Shown here: piece after piece, positions 1-11,465 of the stretch
Position numbering within the stretch: the first letter of the stretch is position 1
Layout: the number at the start of each line of letters is the position of its first letter
From: Caenorhabditis remanei
Taxonomy: Eukaryota; Nematoda; Chromadorea; Rhabditida; Rhabditidae
NCBI RefSeq assembly: GCF_010183535.1
Contig: NC_071332.1
Location: forward strand, 4,464,001 to 4,528,000
DNA length: 64,000 nucleotides
Direction of reading: 5' to 3'
The notes under the pieces: generated by a model
What the model was told of the DNA's origin: nothing
Databases searched by the model: none
Seen by the model: the letters and a program-made list of their open reading frames with translations, nothing else
Made by a program: the position numbers and the translations under genes

Positions 1-63
1 GCAGACTGTTCAGATGCTGAAAACATCCTCCTCTTCCTATAAAAATGCTTGGAGCCCTGGTTT

Positions 64-762
64 TCAGGTTTTACACCGCTAAAAATGATTAAAATGAGAA
101 AACCTCGCGAGTGTAGGGGTTTTTAAGCTTTCCAGAATCTACATATCTGCTCACTTACCACATGTTTTGCATTAAACAGAGCATTCAAGCATGTGGTATT
201 CGGTGCTAGTGACATTAACTGAAAAAATGTTTTCCCAAATTATTCAAATCTCATTCCCCTCCCCTTCCACTCACTTTCTCAGCACACTCCATAAAATCTC
301 CGGTATAATACCTATAAAACTTGCATGCTGGAAACGTGTCCATCACATCGGCCACAAAGTCGTGACCATCTTCACAGGTTATTTTTGTAAAGCAACTCTG
401 AAACAAAAAAAAACGTCCTTGATGTCTGAACAGGGATCATTTCACTTACTTCTGCTTTCTCGCAATCAGCGACCACTTCGGTGTATTCTGATGGTGGTCG
501 AAGGAACCGGGTTGTTTTGTTGATTTTCATAAGGGAGTCTTCAAGGCGACGCGTTTTCTGGAACATAGGATTTGTGACAGGTCAAAAAAGTGAGGGTACT
601 TACCTTAGCGCAATCCACACCTGTCAGCAGTTGAGCCCTTGAGCAGAAGTCACTGTTAGAGGTGGTAGCTTCCCAGACTGTCATTATAAAGCCAACGAAT
701 AGAATGATACAGAAAAATAGACAAATCCAGCAGACTAGTTGGACGGCACAGCCACAAGCCAT
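64..762 (-). CDS. T20D4.11-like (DUF19) membrane-anchored protein, 154 aa
   Basis: Five exons join in phase 0: 762-604, 557-450, 397-275, 218-159 and 78-64 (TGA). Introns are short with GTAAGT/GTGAGT donors and CAG acceptors. The N-terminus (residues 7-30) is one hydrophobic segment, a membrane anchor or uncleaved signal. The rest is a cysteine-spaced domain with ADCEKA, then SCFTKITCE, then FPACKFY, FMECAEK and a late NTTC. That spacing matches my knowledge of the nematode T20D4.11-like/DUF19 family, whose function is unknown. The likely topology puts the cysteine domain outside the cytoplasm. The next gene upstream (960-2310) is a same-strand paralogue 198 bases away, so a tandem pair or small operon is possible. 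The family call is from pattern memory only. Confidence 0.72.
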
Positions 763-959
763 TTTTCAGGAAAAGTTGTACTAACAATAGGTGGAGAAGA
801 AACACTGCTTGCTATGTCGAGAGGATTTGCAAAGGTTTATATAACTGTTCCCGATCGTCGAAAAAAGTAAGCGGAATGTTCTCAGATGTTCAAAAAATAA
901 ATTATTTATTTTAAAACAGAAAACAATACAGTTAGATTCTCATAGATTCTCATATGTAT

Positions 960-2310
960 CTAAACTAAACTTTCTCCTCCCATGCAAATCGAGGAACGCA
1001 GATTGGCGGCCTCCTGAAAAGGAAGGAATGGTGGGAAACATAAGAATAACATGAAGCAAAAAAAAGAAGAACGTCCGTCGGATGGATATATCCGGCGGGA
1101 ATCCTTTTCTACTCACCTCCTCATAACGCTTCGTCATCTCGTCGCCGCAAGTGATGCCGATCTGCGTTTTTATGCACTTTTGAATGTTATCCCATTCTTT
1201 GCAGCGGCTATCGGTTGACTGGAAAGAGAAACATGAATACAGTAGGCTAGGGTAGGATTTTTGGGTTTTGTAATTTGTAGGCTCTGTATCCACGAGCAGC
1301 GTAGTGATTTCAGCTTATCAAAATCATTGGCAGAGTTTTAAATATTTGTGGTGTTATGTCGCGAAACCGATAGACTCCATATCCGTGAGTCGCTACGCTG
1401 TCACGAATTTTGAGCAATACATTGAGAGAACTGCAATTAACTATTTTTGAAAAGTAGACTTGTCAAAAATCGGGCCGGGCCGAATTTTCTCTTGGCCGGG
1501 CCGGGTCGAGATTTTGCTTGATTTCGGCCCGGTCCGTGACAAGTCTGTTGGAAAGGGATATCAGCAGAACCCGGATAAAAACTAGGCTCTGTTAAAACAA
1601 TCCGTCTCAGAACTTTTTTTAAAAAGGCTCTCTCTTCGTCCCTTGCGGTCTCTGAGTTCGCATCTATGACTATTCATTCTTTCAGCTCGGTATCGCCGGA
1701 GTCGATACTCATCAAATTCAATTTTTAAACACTCACCTCTTCACTATCATCGAAAACCCTTTTCAAACATGCTGCGTCTCCATCTCTCTTCATTATCAGC
1801 TGTAACTTGAAACCCTCTTTTTTAAACATCTCATCCTTAGACTCACCTTTTCTGCGCACGGCGCAAACTGCCTATTATAAAACACATAAAACTGACAAGA
1901 GGAGAACGTGTGAAGTACATCCGCCGAGATAAATGAATCGACTGTTCCGACGCAATTCTGGAAATTTCCTTGAAGTTTAAAGTCAGGAGTTAAAGACTCA
2001 CTATAGCTTTTTCACATTCATCCGCCAACTCCTTGTAGTTACTGGGACTACTCAAAAATGTTTTCGTCGAGTTGTAAAAATCTTCTTCGGTTTCAAGGGC
2101 GGAGTCTATTAGCTAAAAATTCACAGTTAAAATTCTTAACTCTCGAAAAATCTGGCCTACCGGTACACAATGTCCTAACTTTCTGTGCTCTTCATTTTTT
2201 TCTATAACCAACAACACATACATAACAACGAACAGAATTATGAGAAGAATTAAAACGATAGTTATCGCAACCGCCAATCCGATCAATATGTTTTTAGTAA
2301 GAGGTTTCAT
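960..2310 (-). CDS. T20D4.11-like (DUF19) membrane-anchored protein, 196 aa
   Basis: Six phase-0 exons: 2310-2161, 2112-2002, 1957-1847, 1799-1737, 1218-1117 and 1013-960 (TAG). The ATG lies four bases after a TTTTTTGCAG acceptor, a good spliced-leader site. Residues 8-36 form a strong hydrophobic anchor after MKPLTKN. The luminal part repeats the neighbour's cysteine plan: ADECEKAINC, FSSCQFY, FAPCAEK, AACLKRVF, then RCKEWDNIQKC and ITCGDEM. It is longer at the C-terminus than its neighbour, ending SSICMGGESLV. Exon 4 could start two codons earlier at TTACAG; both options stay in frame. Intron 4 (1736-1219) contains a GC-rich inverted repeat at 1457-1546. Function unknown; family assignment by cysteine pattern. 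Confidence 0.72.
1457..1546. repeat. GGCCGG-rich miniature inverted-repeat element
   Basis: A 90-base element with terminal inverted repeats AGACTTGTCA and TGACAAGTCT around CGGGCCGGGCCG-type blocks, lying in an intron of the DUF19 gene. Related GC blocks bounded by ACTTGCAA-type ends recur at 25733-26106 and 52248-52571. Confidence 0.6.
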
Positions 2311-3003
2311 TTTCTGCAAAAAAAAGAATGAATGAATGAATGGCCAAGGTTTGGAATAAGACGAGGTAATCCGATGGCAAGGACGTTTTCGGCGAATGAA
2401 GGGGTCGTATGACATGTTATGTATGCTATGTTTACAGGTTTTTTTAAATGGATGCTCAGAAAATTTGTATTTTAAATCTAAATCTTAAGAAATTGTCTGT
2501 AAATAAATATACAAGTACTATATCAGAAGATCAATGATAAAAACAACATTTCACTTTCCCTCTCGTTCTATAGATAGTGTAACAGGGAAGACGACGTGAG
2601 TGACCTTTAAAATGACCGAAGAAATTTGGAATAGAACTTTGATGAGGCTAGAGAAAGAGGGAGAATTTGAAAAACACAAAGAAAGTCGTCTTGTTTTTCG
2701 AATTGGGCAAGGAGACCTTGAAGTAAACGTAGTGTAGTCATTATGACGAGAGAGAAGAATGGTTACCTAAAAGGGAAACTGGTTATTGTTGGTATTGTGT
2801 TCTGATTGGGCAGGACTGAAATTGCTGAAATAGTTTGATTATTGTTTAGATAGTGATGTCATCTCAAGGAAATTTGTTGCCGGATTTAGGCCAGCAAGCC
2901 TAATGTAGTCTCGTGGGATGTTGCGAACACAATATTCTTACAAGGGAAGTCTTTGGAGACGCGGCTTTCAAACGATCTTTTAAACGAAATTTGGTTATAG
3001 GTA

Positions 3004-3130
3004 CATGATCCACCTCGGTGCCATGACATACATCAAGCTATCCAAAACGAAAACTGTCCAGAGTGACAAAATGCTGAAATTACAGAGACAACTATGGATA
3101 GCACTTATTGTTCAGGTACTCGCACCCTAA
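3004..3130 (+). pseudogene. Duplicated Str receptor exon fragment
   Basis: Nearly collinear with exon 6 of the Str gene at 7094-8464 (7985-8110). It shares the ACCTCGGTGCCATGACATAC and ATGCTGAAATTACAGAG blocks, the TTGTTCAG exon end and the following intron bases GTACTCGCACCCTAA. It encodes the membrane segment plus the LKLQRQLWIALIVQ-like helix. No adjoining exons are present, so this is a non-functional piece that carried intron sequence with it, and therefore a DNA-level duplication. A CAAGGGAAG repeat begins immediately after it at 3131. Confidence 0.8.
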
Positions 3131-3351
3131 CAAGGGAAGTCTTTGGAGACGCGGCTTTCAAACGATCTATAAATTTGGTTATAGGTACTTTCGACTACGG
3201 GGAGTCCATTTCTGCCATCAAAACCTGCTAAATCTTTCTGCGTGCCGAGTTATGGACTCTCAAACATTTCATATGGTTAAGCTTTTTCACATGGAATTCC
3301 AAATCGGCCGCATAGATCGTTTGAAAGCCACGTCTCCAAAGACTTCCCTTG
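3131..3351. repeat. CAAGGGAAGTC inverted-repeat element
   Basis: Bounded by CAAGGGAAGTCTTTGGAGAC at 3131 and its reverse complement ending at 3351. A further copy of the end lies at 2941, and a diverged copy of the element (end plus CAAAACCTGCTAAAT interior) lies at 45863-46030. Confidence 0.7.
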
Positions 3352-3710
3352 TTAGATCGAGTTTTCCAATTGTGGAGGTGAGCAAGTCATCGGGCAGTAT
3401 CAAGAGCTGGGCCAGATAATGGGCTATTGTTAGTCAAAACGGCCACAGTGTCTTAATACCAAAATGTTTGGCAAAAAAGTGTCATTACGCGAAATGCGGA
3501 TCCCCACTATTTCAGTTTCCCATTTACCTTGCCAGAATTTTCATCATTCTGCACTCGGTGCATACCTCGTAGATTAAAAAAAACTTTCTGCAGACCATAA
3601 CCACATTACCTTTTCAAATTTAGCCAGAAGCAATAACCCTGGTCGCTACACTATTTGCAGTCTGCCTGCTTTTCCTTTATATAACGTGACCAGACATAGG
3701 AACAACCATA

Positions 3711-3902
3711 TCAACAACATAAATCCACTGAACGAACTGACCCAATTTCTATAGATATACTCATTGTTCTCAAAACTGATCTCCGACTTTTCTTAAGAAT
3801 GGTTGAGTTCATTATGGACACAACAAACAACAAAAAAGCAAAAATAAGAGCCGCTGCAAACACAAATATATAAGGGTCATTAATAATAGCAAATCCTTTC
3901 AT
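3711..3902 (-). CDS. Doubtful short ORF, one hydrophobic segment
   Basis: A 63-residue ORF (MKGFAIINDPYIFVFAAALI...) with one clear hydrophobic stretch. Its ATG is only 9 bases from the ATG of the divergent Str gene at 3912, leaving no room for separate promoters. I see no good downstream exon. It could be chance coding potential in a gene-flanking region or the relic of a membrane-protein exon. Not recognised. Confidence 0.15.
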   Translation of the reverse strand: MKGFAIINDPYIFVFAAALIFAFLLFVVSIMNSTILKKSRRSVLRTMSISIEIGSVRSVDLCC

Positions 3903-3911
3903 TTTTAAGAC

Positions 3912-5530
3912 ATGTCTTCAATATTTCTTTTGGACTTGGCTATGGCCAGTGAGAAGTTAGGTATTTGTCTGGCATCCGTCTTGAATTGTGTCCTACTTCT
4001 ACTTCTCTTTTTCAAGTCAAACACAAAATTTGGTACTTATAAGTACCTGATGATCAGTTATACCATTATTGAATTTCTATACTCATGCATTGGTTACAGT
4101 ACCAGCGCGGTAAGCTCAGGTTTACGGAATATATCAAAACAACTGGTATTTCAGGGCGCCCATAGTACCAACACGACTTATGTGGTTTTCCGTATGTATA
4201 ATGGACCCAGTAGAGACGTGGCACCAGTTTTTATACGTAAGCTTTAAGGTATTCCCCTGAATAAACTACATTTCAGTACAATACTGCACGGCTATTTTCG
4301 TGCTCCTTCTGGTCCTTGCAATTCATTTCATTTATCGGTACTTTGCGGTTTGCAAGTCAGTCTCATAATTGTAATAGTTTCAAAACTTGGTTTCTTTTAG
4401 CACAAAACTCCTATATCTATTCAAGGGTCATAGAATCGCGTATTGGATTCTGGGAGCTATAGGCGTGGGGATATTTGAATCATCTTTGAAATATTTGTTC
4501 TTGGGGGAGAATTCAGCGGCGACGGAAAATTTGAGGTACGGTTTGCACCAGAGTTGCACTGAAGTGAAATTTTCTTATCCGGAAGCTGGAAGTCGGAAAT
4601 CGGAAGTAGATGTTATCGCAAATATTCAACAACTCCAATTGAAAAGATCATAAAGTTCGCGAAAATCAGCTAGGACCACTGGGCTCTAGATTTAAAAAAT
4701 CATTGTGTTCAGAACCGCTGAGATCCAGACCGCTGAGCTCAGAGCCGCTAAACCTAGAATCGTTGAGACCGTTTTAGATAGAGAATGTATACATTTTCAG
4801 ACAAGAATTCATGGAAGAGTATGGTTTAACCATGGAGCACGTTTGCTACAACGGTCCCATCTACTACGTAAGAAACTCTATTAACAGTTTTAGCAATCAT
4901 TATCCTTCCAGATCTGCGACAAAGATAACCAATGCAGACGTGACCCTTATATCTGGGCGGTTTCAATTTTCATACAGGCTTCATGTTTCGGTTGTCTTCT
5001 ACTCATGTCAAGTTTCGGATATCTTACATACACCCGACTCAACACGTCATATATCAATCTCAGTGTCCACACCTGTCAGATTCAACACCAACTTCTCACA
5101 GCACTTCTCATACAGGTACTGTCTACTTTTTCTATCCCGACAGACACCATCTCATTCAAACTTTATCTCACTCAGGCGGGAATTCCAATTATCTTTATGT
5201 ATATTCCCATTGCCGTCCTGTTCACGTCGCCAATGTTTGGAATTGGTTTTGGAGTCTATCAAAACATCACGATGGCCTGTCTCGCCATCTATCCTCCATT
5301 AGACCAGCTAGCGACGATGTACGTCATAAGGGACTTCAGAGATGCTATAAGAAGTTTGAGGCTTTTTGAGAGGAGACGGTTAATTATGGTTTTGTTTTTC
5401 AGATGTATTGACTGTTCGAAAATCGGATCTGGCGCGAATCCCAATGACTTCGGAGTCGGCAAATCGCTCAAGGACTTGGCACTTTTTTCTGAGTATCCTC
5501 TATTCCTCGAATAAAACTTTGTTTTCTTGA
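3912..5530 (+). CDS. Str-class seven-transmembrane chemoreceptor A, 356 aa
   Basis: Eight exons: 3912-4109, 4155-4236, 4277-4355, 4401-4535, 4801-4867, 4912-5115, 5176-5353, 5403-5530. The frame is preserved throughout. Family landmarks in order are LGICLASVLNCVLL (TM1), FGTYKYLMI, HSTNTTYVVFR, HFIYRYF (TM3 end), VCYNGPIYY in the extracellular loop, QIQHQLLTALLIQ before TM6, AGIPIIFMYIP, and YPPLDQLATMYVIRDFR at TM7. This order matches the nematode Str class that includes ODR-10; such receptors sit in chemosensory cilia and signal through G proteins, ligand unknown. It is the first of four tandem paralogues and keeps the most introns. An AATAAA lies inside the predicted last codons and another at 5582, so the exact 3' end is less certain. 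Confidence 0.88.
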
Positions 5531-5643
5531 AATAGTTCAAATCGTATAGTAGAAATCCCCCAATGAATAGTTTTTAAACTGAATAAAAACATTATGTATT
5601 TCCTGTTTTCGTTCATTTCATTGTTCCCACCACTCAACACGAA

Positions 5644-6948
5644 ATGAGCGCTCGCTGGATGCTAGACCTAACTTTTCGGTCTGAAAAGTTGGGAATCTTC
5701 ATCGCCACCTTTTCCAACATTATCCTTCTCGGCATGCTTACTTTCAAGGCTACGAACTCATACGGTGCCTATCGTCATTTAATGTTCGCCTATACCATCA
5801 TTGAGATGATCTACTCAGTCTTGAGTTTTATGGCAGGAATGGTGGCTCACAGTACCGACAAGGCTTTTGTAGTCTTCAGTCTTTATTATGGTTATGTCAA
5901 GAGATCAATTGCGCCGTTGTTCTTGGGTGAGTCTAGTTTTCTTGAAACACTTTTCCATAAAAATATATAGTCGACTTCTGTGGAATCTACTTCACCTTGC
6001 TTCTCCTTCTTGTTGTCCATTTCATCTACCGCTTCTTTGTTGTTTGCGAGTGAGCTATTCAGGTTTATAATTAGATCACCCAACTCTTCATTTCAGTTTC
6101 AAAAAGTTGGAGTACTTCAAGGGCTATTACTTGTTTTTCTGGGTGTTTGGCTCTGTCATCTGCGGTTTTTCAAACGCTCTCTTAAAGTTTTTCATGTTCC
6201 CACAGAATGAGCGTTTGAGTAATGAGCTGAGGTATGCTCGATCTCATTTTAGAGATCATCCATTTTTGTTTCTAGCAATGACTTCATGACCTACTACAAC
6301 CTCACAATGGATCAAATTGTATACAACGGTCCCACTTATTATATATGTGATATCTCGGGGAAATGTGAGAGACCTCTTGGTGATTGGATCTTTATGATAT
6401 ACCTATCTGGTGCGCTGGTAAGAGTCTCATTGGGTTTTCTTGCAGCTACAACTTCAGTTTTAGGTAGCCTCAGTGTTCATAATGTGCTACTGTGGGTATC
6501 GGTCAACTCAAAAGCTTAACAAAAAGGATCCAAATGCGAGTGTCAGAACCAATGAGCTACAGAAGCAACTGATGACAGCTCTGATCATTCAGGTACAGTA
6601 CTCAGGCCACTCTAATACTGACTACCTCATTCCAGTCCGTCATTCCAATCGTGTTTATGTACATCCCAATAATCCTTCTCTTCGTCACCCCAATGTTTCG
6701 CGTTGGCTTTGGCCCATATGTTAATATCGCTATGGCCACTCTTGCCATTTATCCCCCGATTGACCAATTCGCTATAATTTATGTCATTAAGGATTTCAGA
6801 ACTGTTATCAGAGGTATGTACACTTGTGATTGTTTTATAAAGCTCAAAGATTTCAGACTTCTTCAACTGTAAGAAGAAATCCGTCAGTGCGACGTCCTCC
6901 GCTGCTTTCGTATCTTCTCGAGGGAGCTACAGGGCGAACGCCTTCTAA
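5644..6948 (+). CDS. Str-class seven-transmembrane chemoreceptor B, 345 aa
   Basis: Seven exons: 5644-5926, 5971-6049, 6097-6231, 6276-6417, 6464-6592, 6636-6813, 6857-6948. Landmarks are SYGAYRHLMFAY, VAHSTDKAFVVF, VVHFIYRFF, MDQIVYNGPTYYICD, LQKQLMTALIIQ, SVIPIVFMYIP and IYPPIDQFAIIYVIKDFR, ending with the serine-rich tail NCKKKSVSATSSA. Intron 4 must use the ...TTTTAG acceptor at 6463: the stronger-looking TTGCAG 18 bases upstream would read into TAG. It starts 114 bases after gene A ends. The introns equivalent to A's first and fifth are absent, while an intron absent from A splits exon 6. Family and topology as for gene A. Confidence 0.88.
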
Positions 6949-7093
6949 ATGTTTTTAGAACATGTCTAGACATTGGTTTTGATGTTCTTAATTAAATATA
7001 ATAAAACTTGTCTACCAATAGCAGTTTCCAAGAGATTATAATAAGTTCCTCTTAAAGCAGACACACCAACACTTCCATTACTATTCCCTGAGA

Positions 7094-8464
7094 ATGAGTG
7101 TCGTATGGCTGATCAGCTTATCCCACAATATGCAAAAGTCTGGAATAGCTGTGGGGATTCTTTCAAACTCCACACTTTTATTCCTTATCATCAAAAAATC
7201 TAATGAAAACTTCGGCACTTATAAGTACATTATGATAGCTTACTCTATTTTTGAGCTGGCTTATTCACTGGCTGCACTGATTTCGGAATTGGTTTTGTTT
7301 CAAAGTCGAATGATATATGTTTCAAGTTTTTAGGCAATCCACAGCACTCCAGATGGTTATGTCTTGTTTCGTCCGGTCGGAGATTTAAACAGATATTTAG
7401 CAAGGAGTTTTCTTTGTGAGTTGAATCTTAAACACAAATTGAATCTTAAATATTCATTTCCTGACAGTATCCTTCTGCTCCTTCTATCTCTCTCTTTTGG
7501 TATTCCTCCTTGTTCATTTTATCTATAGATTTTGTGTGCTGTGCAAGTGAGTTGTGTATCCTGAGTCGCTACGCAGCAAATTATTTTAGATCCAACTACC
7601 TTTGGCTCTTTCGTGGAGCAAATCTATGCGCCTGGATAGTCATCTGCCTTCTGGCTGGGGCAATCGGGGTATTATTCAAAGTCTTGTTTTTTTCTGAAAC
7701 AGCGGAAAATACAGATAGACTTAGAGCCGAGTTTAGGAGCCTTTATAATATTTCGATGGAAGAAATTGTCTACAATGGGCCGCTACTTCGGGTACGCTTA
7801 ATAAAATGGGGTTACGGTAAATAATTCGATGTTTCTTTATCAGATCTGCAACCATAATTCTGAAGACTGCGAACTTTCCATTGTCACTTGTATGGCAGTA
7901 GCATTTATCGTCATCTACATTGTAAGTTTATCGGGTCAGCGAACGCGCTCCAACTCAAATATCATTCAGATAACAATCTGCGGATCCATGATCTACCTCG
8001 GTGCCATGACATACTTCAAACTATCCGAATATCAAATTGCCAGAAGTGACCGAATGCTGAAATTACAGAGGCAACTATGGATAGCACTTATTGTTCAGGT
8101 ACTCGCACCCTAAGAGGTCCCATACCACCTAAAATTTCCAGACCGTCAACCCAATTCTCTTCATGTACCTCCCAATCCTCATTATGTACATCGTCCCAAT
8201 ATTCCGTATCTCCTTTGGCCCCTATGCCAACCTGAACATGATCGCCTTTGCTATCTACCCACCACTCGACCAAATTTTTATAATCTACATAATCAAGGAT
8301 TTCCGACAATGCGTCAAAAGTATGGGTCTCTAGAACAAATAAAACTCTGAAACCGAAAAATTTCAGAAATCTTCTGCGATGTTGTGCGTCGAACAAGGAA
8401 GGGACCAGTGAACAACAACATCAAAAACAACCACACAGATACAACTGGGCTCCACAAATTGTGA
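7094..8464 (+). CDS. Str-class seven-transmembrane chemoreceptor C, 347 aa
   Basis: Eight exons: 7094-7291, 7334-7415, 7468-7546, 7590-7791, 7844-7921, 7970-8098, 8142-8319, 8367-8464. Landmarks are FGTYKYIMIAYSIFE, AIHSTPDGYVLF, VHFIYRFCVLCK, MEEIVYNGPL, a LQRQLWIALIVQ helix, TVNPILFMYLP, and YPPLDQIFIIYIIKDFR, then a basic tail rich in Asn. The exon 1 donor is a weak GTTTTG, accepted because it gives exactly the 198-base exon seen in gene A. The intron separating A's exons 4 and 5 is missing here. Exon 6 is the probable parent of the stray fragment at 3004-3130. AATAAA follows near 8506. Confidence 0.86.
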
Positions 8465-8825
8465 TTTTTTTGGCTTTTTGCATGTTTTTTCTTTCGAGAT
8501 CTTTGAATAAAATGTATTTTTGTAATGAGTTTGCAAAAAAACAAGAGGGATTATAGAAACAAGAACCGCCTCGTTCAGTTATATTCCCGGGAGACGTCTC
8601 CTTTGCATGTGGACATTTATATATATAAATGATCAGTCACTCACTCTACTCTGAATCAAACTTTGATCAAATATAAATATTAATAAATCACATTTCGCAA
8701 AACACCTCATAGCTTCTTAGCCTAAACGAAATATCCACCTGCGTGCAGCGTGTTTTAACTTGTTTCACTTTCTTTTTCCTTCGCCAAGTTTCTTTATTTT
8801 ATTTTGTTTTAGTTTACCTTCCACG

Positions 8826-10354
8826 ATGAGTTCCCAATTCCTTCTCAACATGGCTCTCCATACTTCTGGAATTGGATTTTTCGTCTCATTAATATCAGAG
8901 ATCCTTCTACTAGTATTAATTGTATACAAATCTAGAGAAAGTTTTGGTCATTATAAATATCTAATGATAGTGTATAATGTGGTGCTTATCATGTATTCCA
9001 TTGCGACGTCAAACGCAAATTTGGCAGCTCACAGTACTGAGACGTCCTATGTGTTGTTTCGAATGTATAATGGTCCGAACAGAACAGTGGGACCGTTGTT
9101 TATACGTAAGTTGAGTTTGGGGAAGTGAGTTCGGCAAGGACAGGGCAACATGCCGTAAGTTGGCTGAGCCTGATTCCGGTCCGGACTAATTTGTGAGATG
9201 CTCTTTCATAAAAATTCAAATGCATTGGTCCAGGCAACCTGAAATGTGCAAGACAGTCCTCAGCCTACCAAAAGCGTTATGAAAATGATTGCTTGAAACG
9301 GAGTGAGCTTGAAACTGGCCACATGTTTGTTTCCAGACCTATTCCGGGTTAGTCTTATAAGTCGAAAGATAACCAGCTTCAAGCTGTAGAAGGAACTGTT
9401 ATCAAATTATTCAACTCAAAATCCAACTCAACATTTTAAGCAAGACCAGCCAGAACTTCCCCCTTCAATCTCCCCATACTTTCAGTCCAATTCTGCACCA
9501 TGTACGTCACCATGCTCATCATCCTCTCTGTCCACTTTATCTACCGCTACGTCGCTATCTTCTATCATAGATACATTTGGATATTCAACAAATTCTATTT
9601 GGGCTTATGGGTACTTGGGTCCTTCACTCTTGGATTGCTTCTAATATCTCTCAAATACTTTTTCCTCGGAGAGTTCCCTCATTTTACAGAGCAGTTGAGG
9701 TTAGTCAGTTTTGATCTACTTGATCTTTATAATGTTGTTTCAGAGAAGAATTTCTGACTAACTATAATCTCACCATGGACCAAGTGCTATATAACGGACC
9801 TATCTATTACGTATGGTATAGCATTAGTACCTTTAGCAAAGTGAAATTTCAGATCTGCGATGAAAAAGACGTCTGCACTAAGCCTATCGGTGTTTGGCTA
9901 ACAATGTTGGCATTATGCTCTTGCTTCGTAATCTGTCTGGCAGTGATGGGTTATTTTGGTACCCGTTGCTATTATAGACTCTATCAAATGAAATCAGAAC
10001 TCAGCGAGCATACAAGTAAAATGCAGAAGCAGTTACTATTTGCTCTGGTGATCCAAGCAGGGATCCCAATTGTTATCATGTATACACCAACTGCTCTTCT
10101 CCTAGTCTCTCCGATTGTTGGGGTATCCTTTGGTGCATATTCCAATATTGCGGTGTCCATGGTTGCAGTGTACCCACCCTTAGATCAGTTAGCAATTATA
10201 TGGATCATTCGAGACTATAGAAATGCTATAAAACGTGAGTAGATCAGTCTGAGAGCTTCTAATAAATTCCAATCAATTTTTAGGATTGTTCTGTCGAAAA
10301 GTTGCTCAACAAGAAGTCACTTCCTTATACTCAAAGGGTCGAACTTCTCTATAA
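8826..10354 (+). CDS. Str-class seven-transmembrane chemoreceptor D, 337 aa
   Basis: Five exons: 8826-9105, 9486-9699, 9744-9810, 9853-10234, 10284-10354. The exon lengths are exact sums of exons in gene A (198+82, 79+135, 67, 204+178), so three introns are missing. Landmarks are FGHYKYLMIVYNV, LAAHSTETSYVLFRMYNGP, VHFIYRYVAIFY, MDQVLYNGPIYYV, MQKQLLFALVIQ, AGIPIVIMYTP and YPPLDQLAIIWIIRDYR. I start at 8826 (MSSQFLLNM), which aligns with MSSIFLLDL of gene A; the upstream in-frame ATG at 8760 would add a Phe-rich stretch absent from the paralogues. Intron 1 is long (380 bases). It closes the chemoreceptor cluster. Confidence 0.88.
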
Positions 10355-11465
10355 CCAATCGTTTGGAAACCTGATTATTTTATAGTTTTTTGCGAGTAAT
10401 TGAATAAGGGGAATAAATGTGAAAAGCATTGATCGTGTCTAGTCGTTTCCTTATTGTAACATCTCCTCAAAAAGTGAACCCTTTGAACTTGAAAGTGTTA
10501 CATCAAATGCTGTCATTTTGCGAATCACATGTGAAACTTTGAAAGAAAAAACACCTGTCTCGTGCAAACTTTGGTTGGCTGGCCGAAATGTTTGCTCATT
10601 GAATATTTGAAAAAAACTTGGAAAAATAGAAAAACAGGGGACAGCAAGTTTACAAAAACATTGGTTTCTCAAATGATGCATGTGAAACGGAATGCTGAGC
10701 ACGATAACTGATCAGATTTATTAAAAAACGAAAAAATTGATGACCCTGGAAGACATAACTGTTCGGATTTAGATTTCTAATTGTAAGACCAACCCGAGCT
10801 GAAGGGGGCAAACCAATTAGAGTCAAAGTACATAAATACCACATTGTGAGTATTGCATGTCATTCTACATAAACTGACTGTAACTTCTCGAGGGAGTGCC
10901 CGCACATAAAATAACTATTTACAAAAGTTGAGCATTTTACTTAATCTATAATAAATTGTCACGAGAGACAAAAAAGACAAATTAACATCTTATCAATGTT
11001 ATTTTACATGCTGAACGGTTCAATTTTCTATTTCTGTGTGCTTACAAAGCCCGTCAAATAGCACGCCCACAATGTATGGAACTCAAAAACATTCCTGGAA
11101 ATTTATCACCGATCCTCTATGAATCACAATACCTTCAAAGTATTCTTAGTACATTATATCCGGAACTTTCCATTTTGTTATCAGTTTTAAAATAATGTTA
11201 TCAGTCTTCCATAGTTAAGAAATCACGACAAATATGTGAATTCCTTTTCAATTTTGATCATTGAACCCAACCTAGTGATTCATTTCTTTACCTTTCTTTA
11301 CCTGTTTTAATCACTTGGTCTGCACCATTTAGTTACATACACTTCTCTTTACTCTTCTGACGGCAAACATACAAGTGCGCTTCCCCGTTTCTTCGGTTGT
11401 CTATGTTTCGTTTCTCTCTTTTTCCCCATTATGAAAGTTATATTGATTTCTAAGAATTACAGATC
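10355..11465. other. Intergenic, no gene seen
   Basis: Spans the 3' flank of Str gene D (AATAAA near 10411) and the 5' flank of the first nuclear receptor. It is AT-rich. I see no ORF with exon-like flanks and no clear repeat pair. Confidence 0.5.

Larger units (their letters stand above)
2311..3911. other. Intergenic region with duplicated fragments and repeats
   Basis: No complete gene is visible. It holds an inverted-repeat element that also occurs at 45863 and a duplicated Str exon fragment, both listed separately. The rest is the divergent upstream DNA of the DUF19 pair and the Str cluster. Confidence 0.6.
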
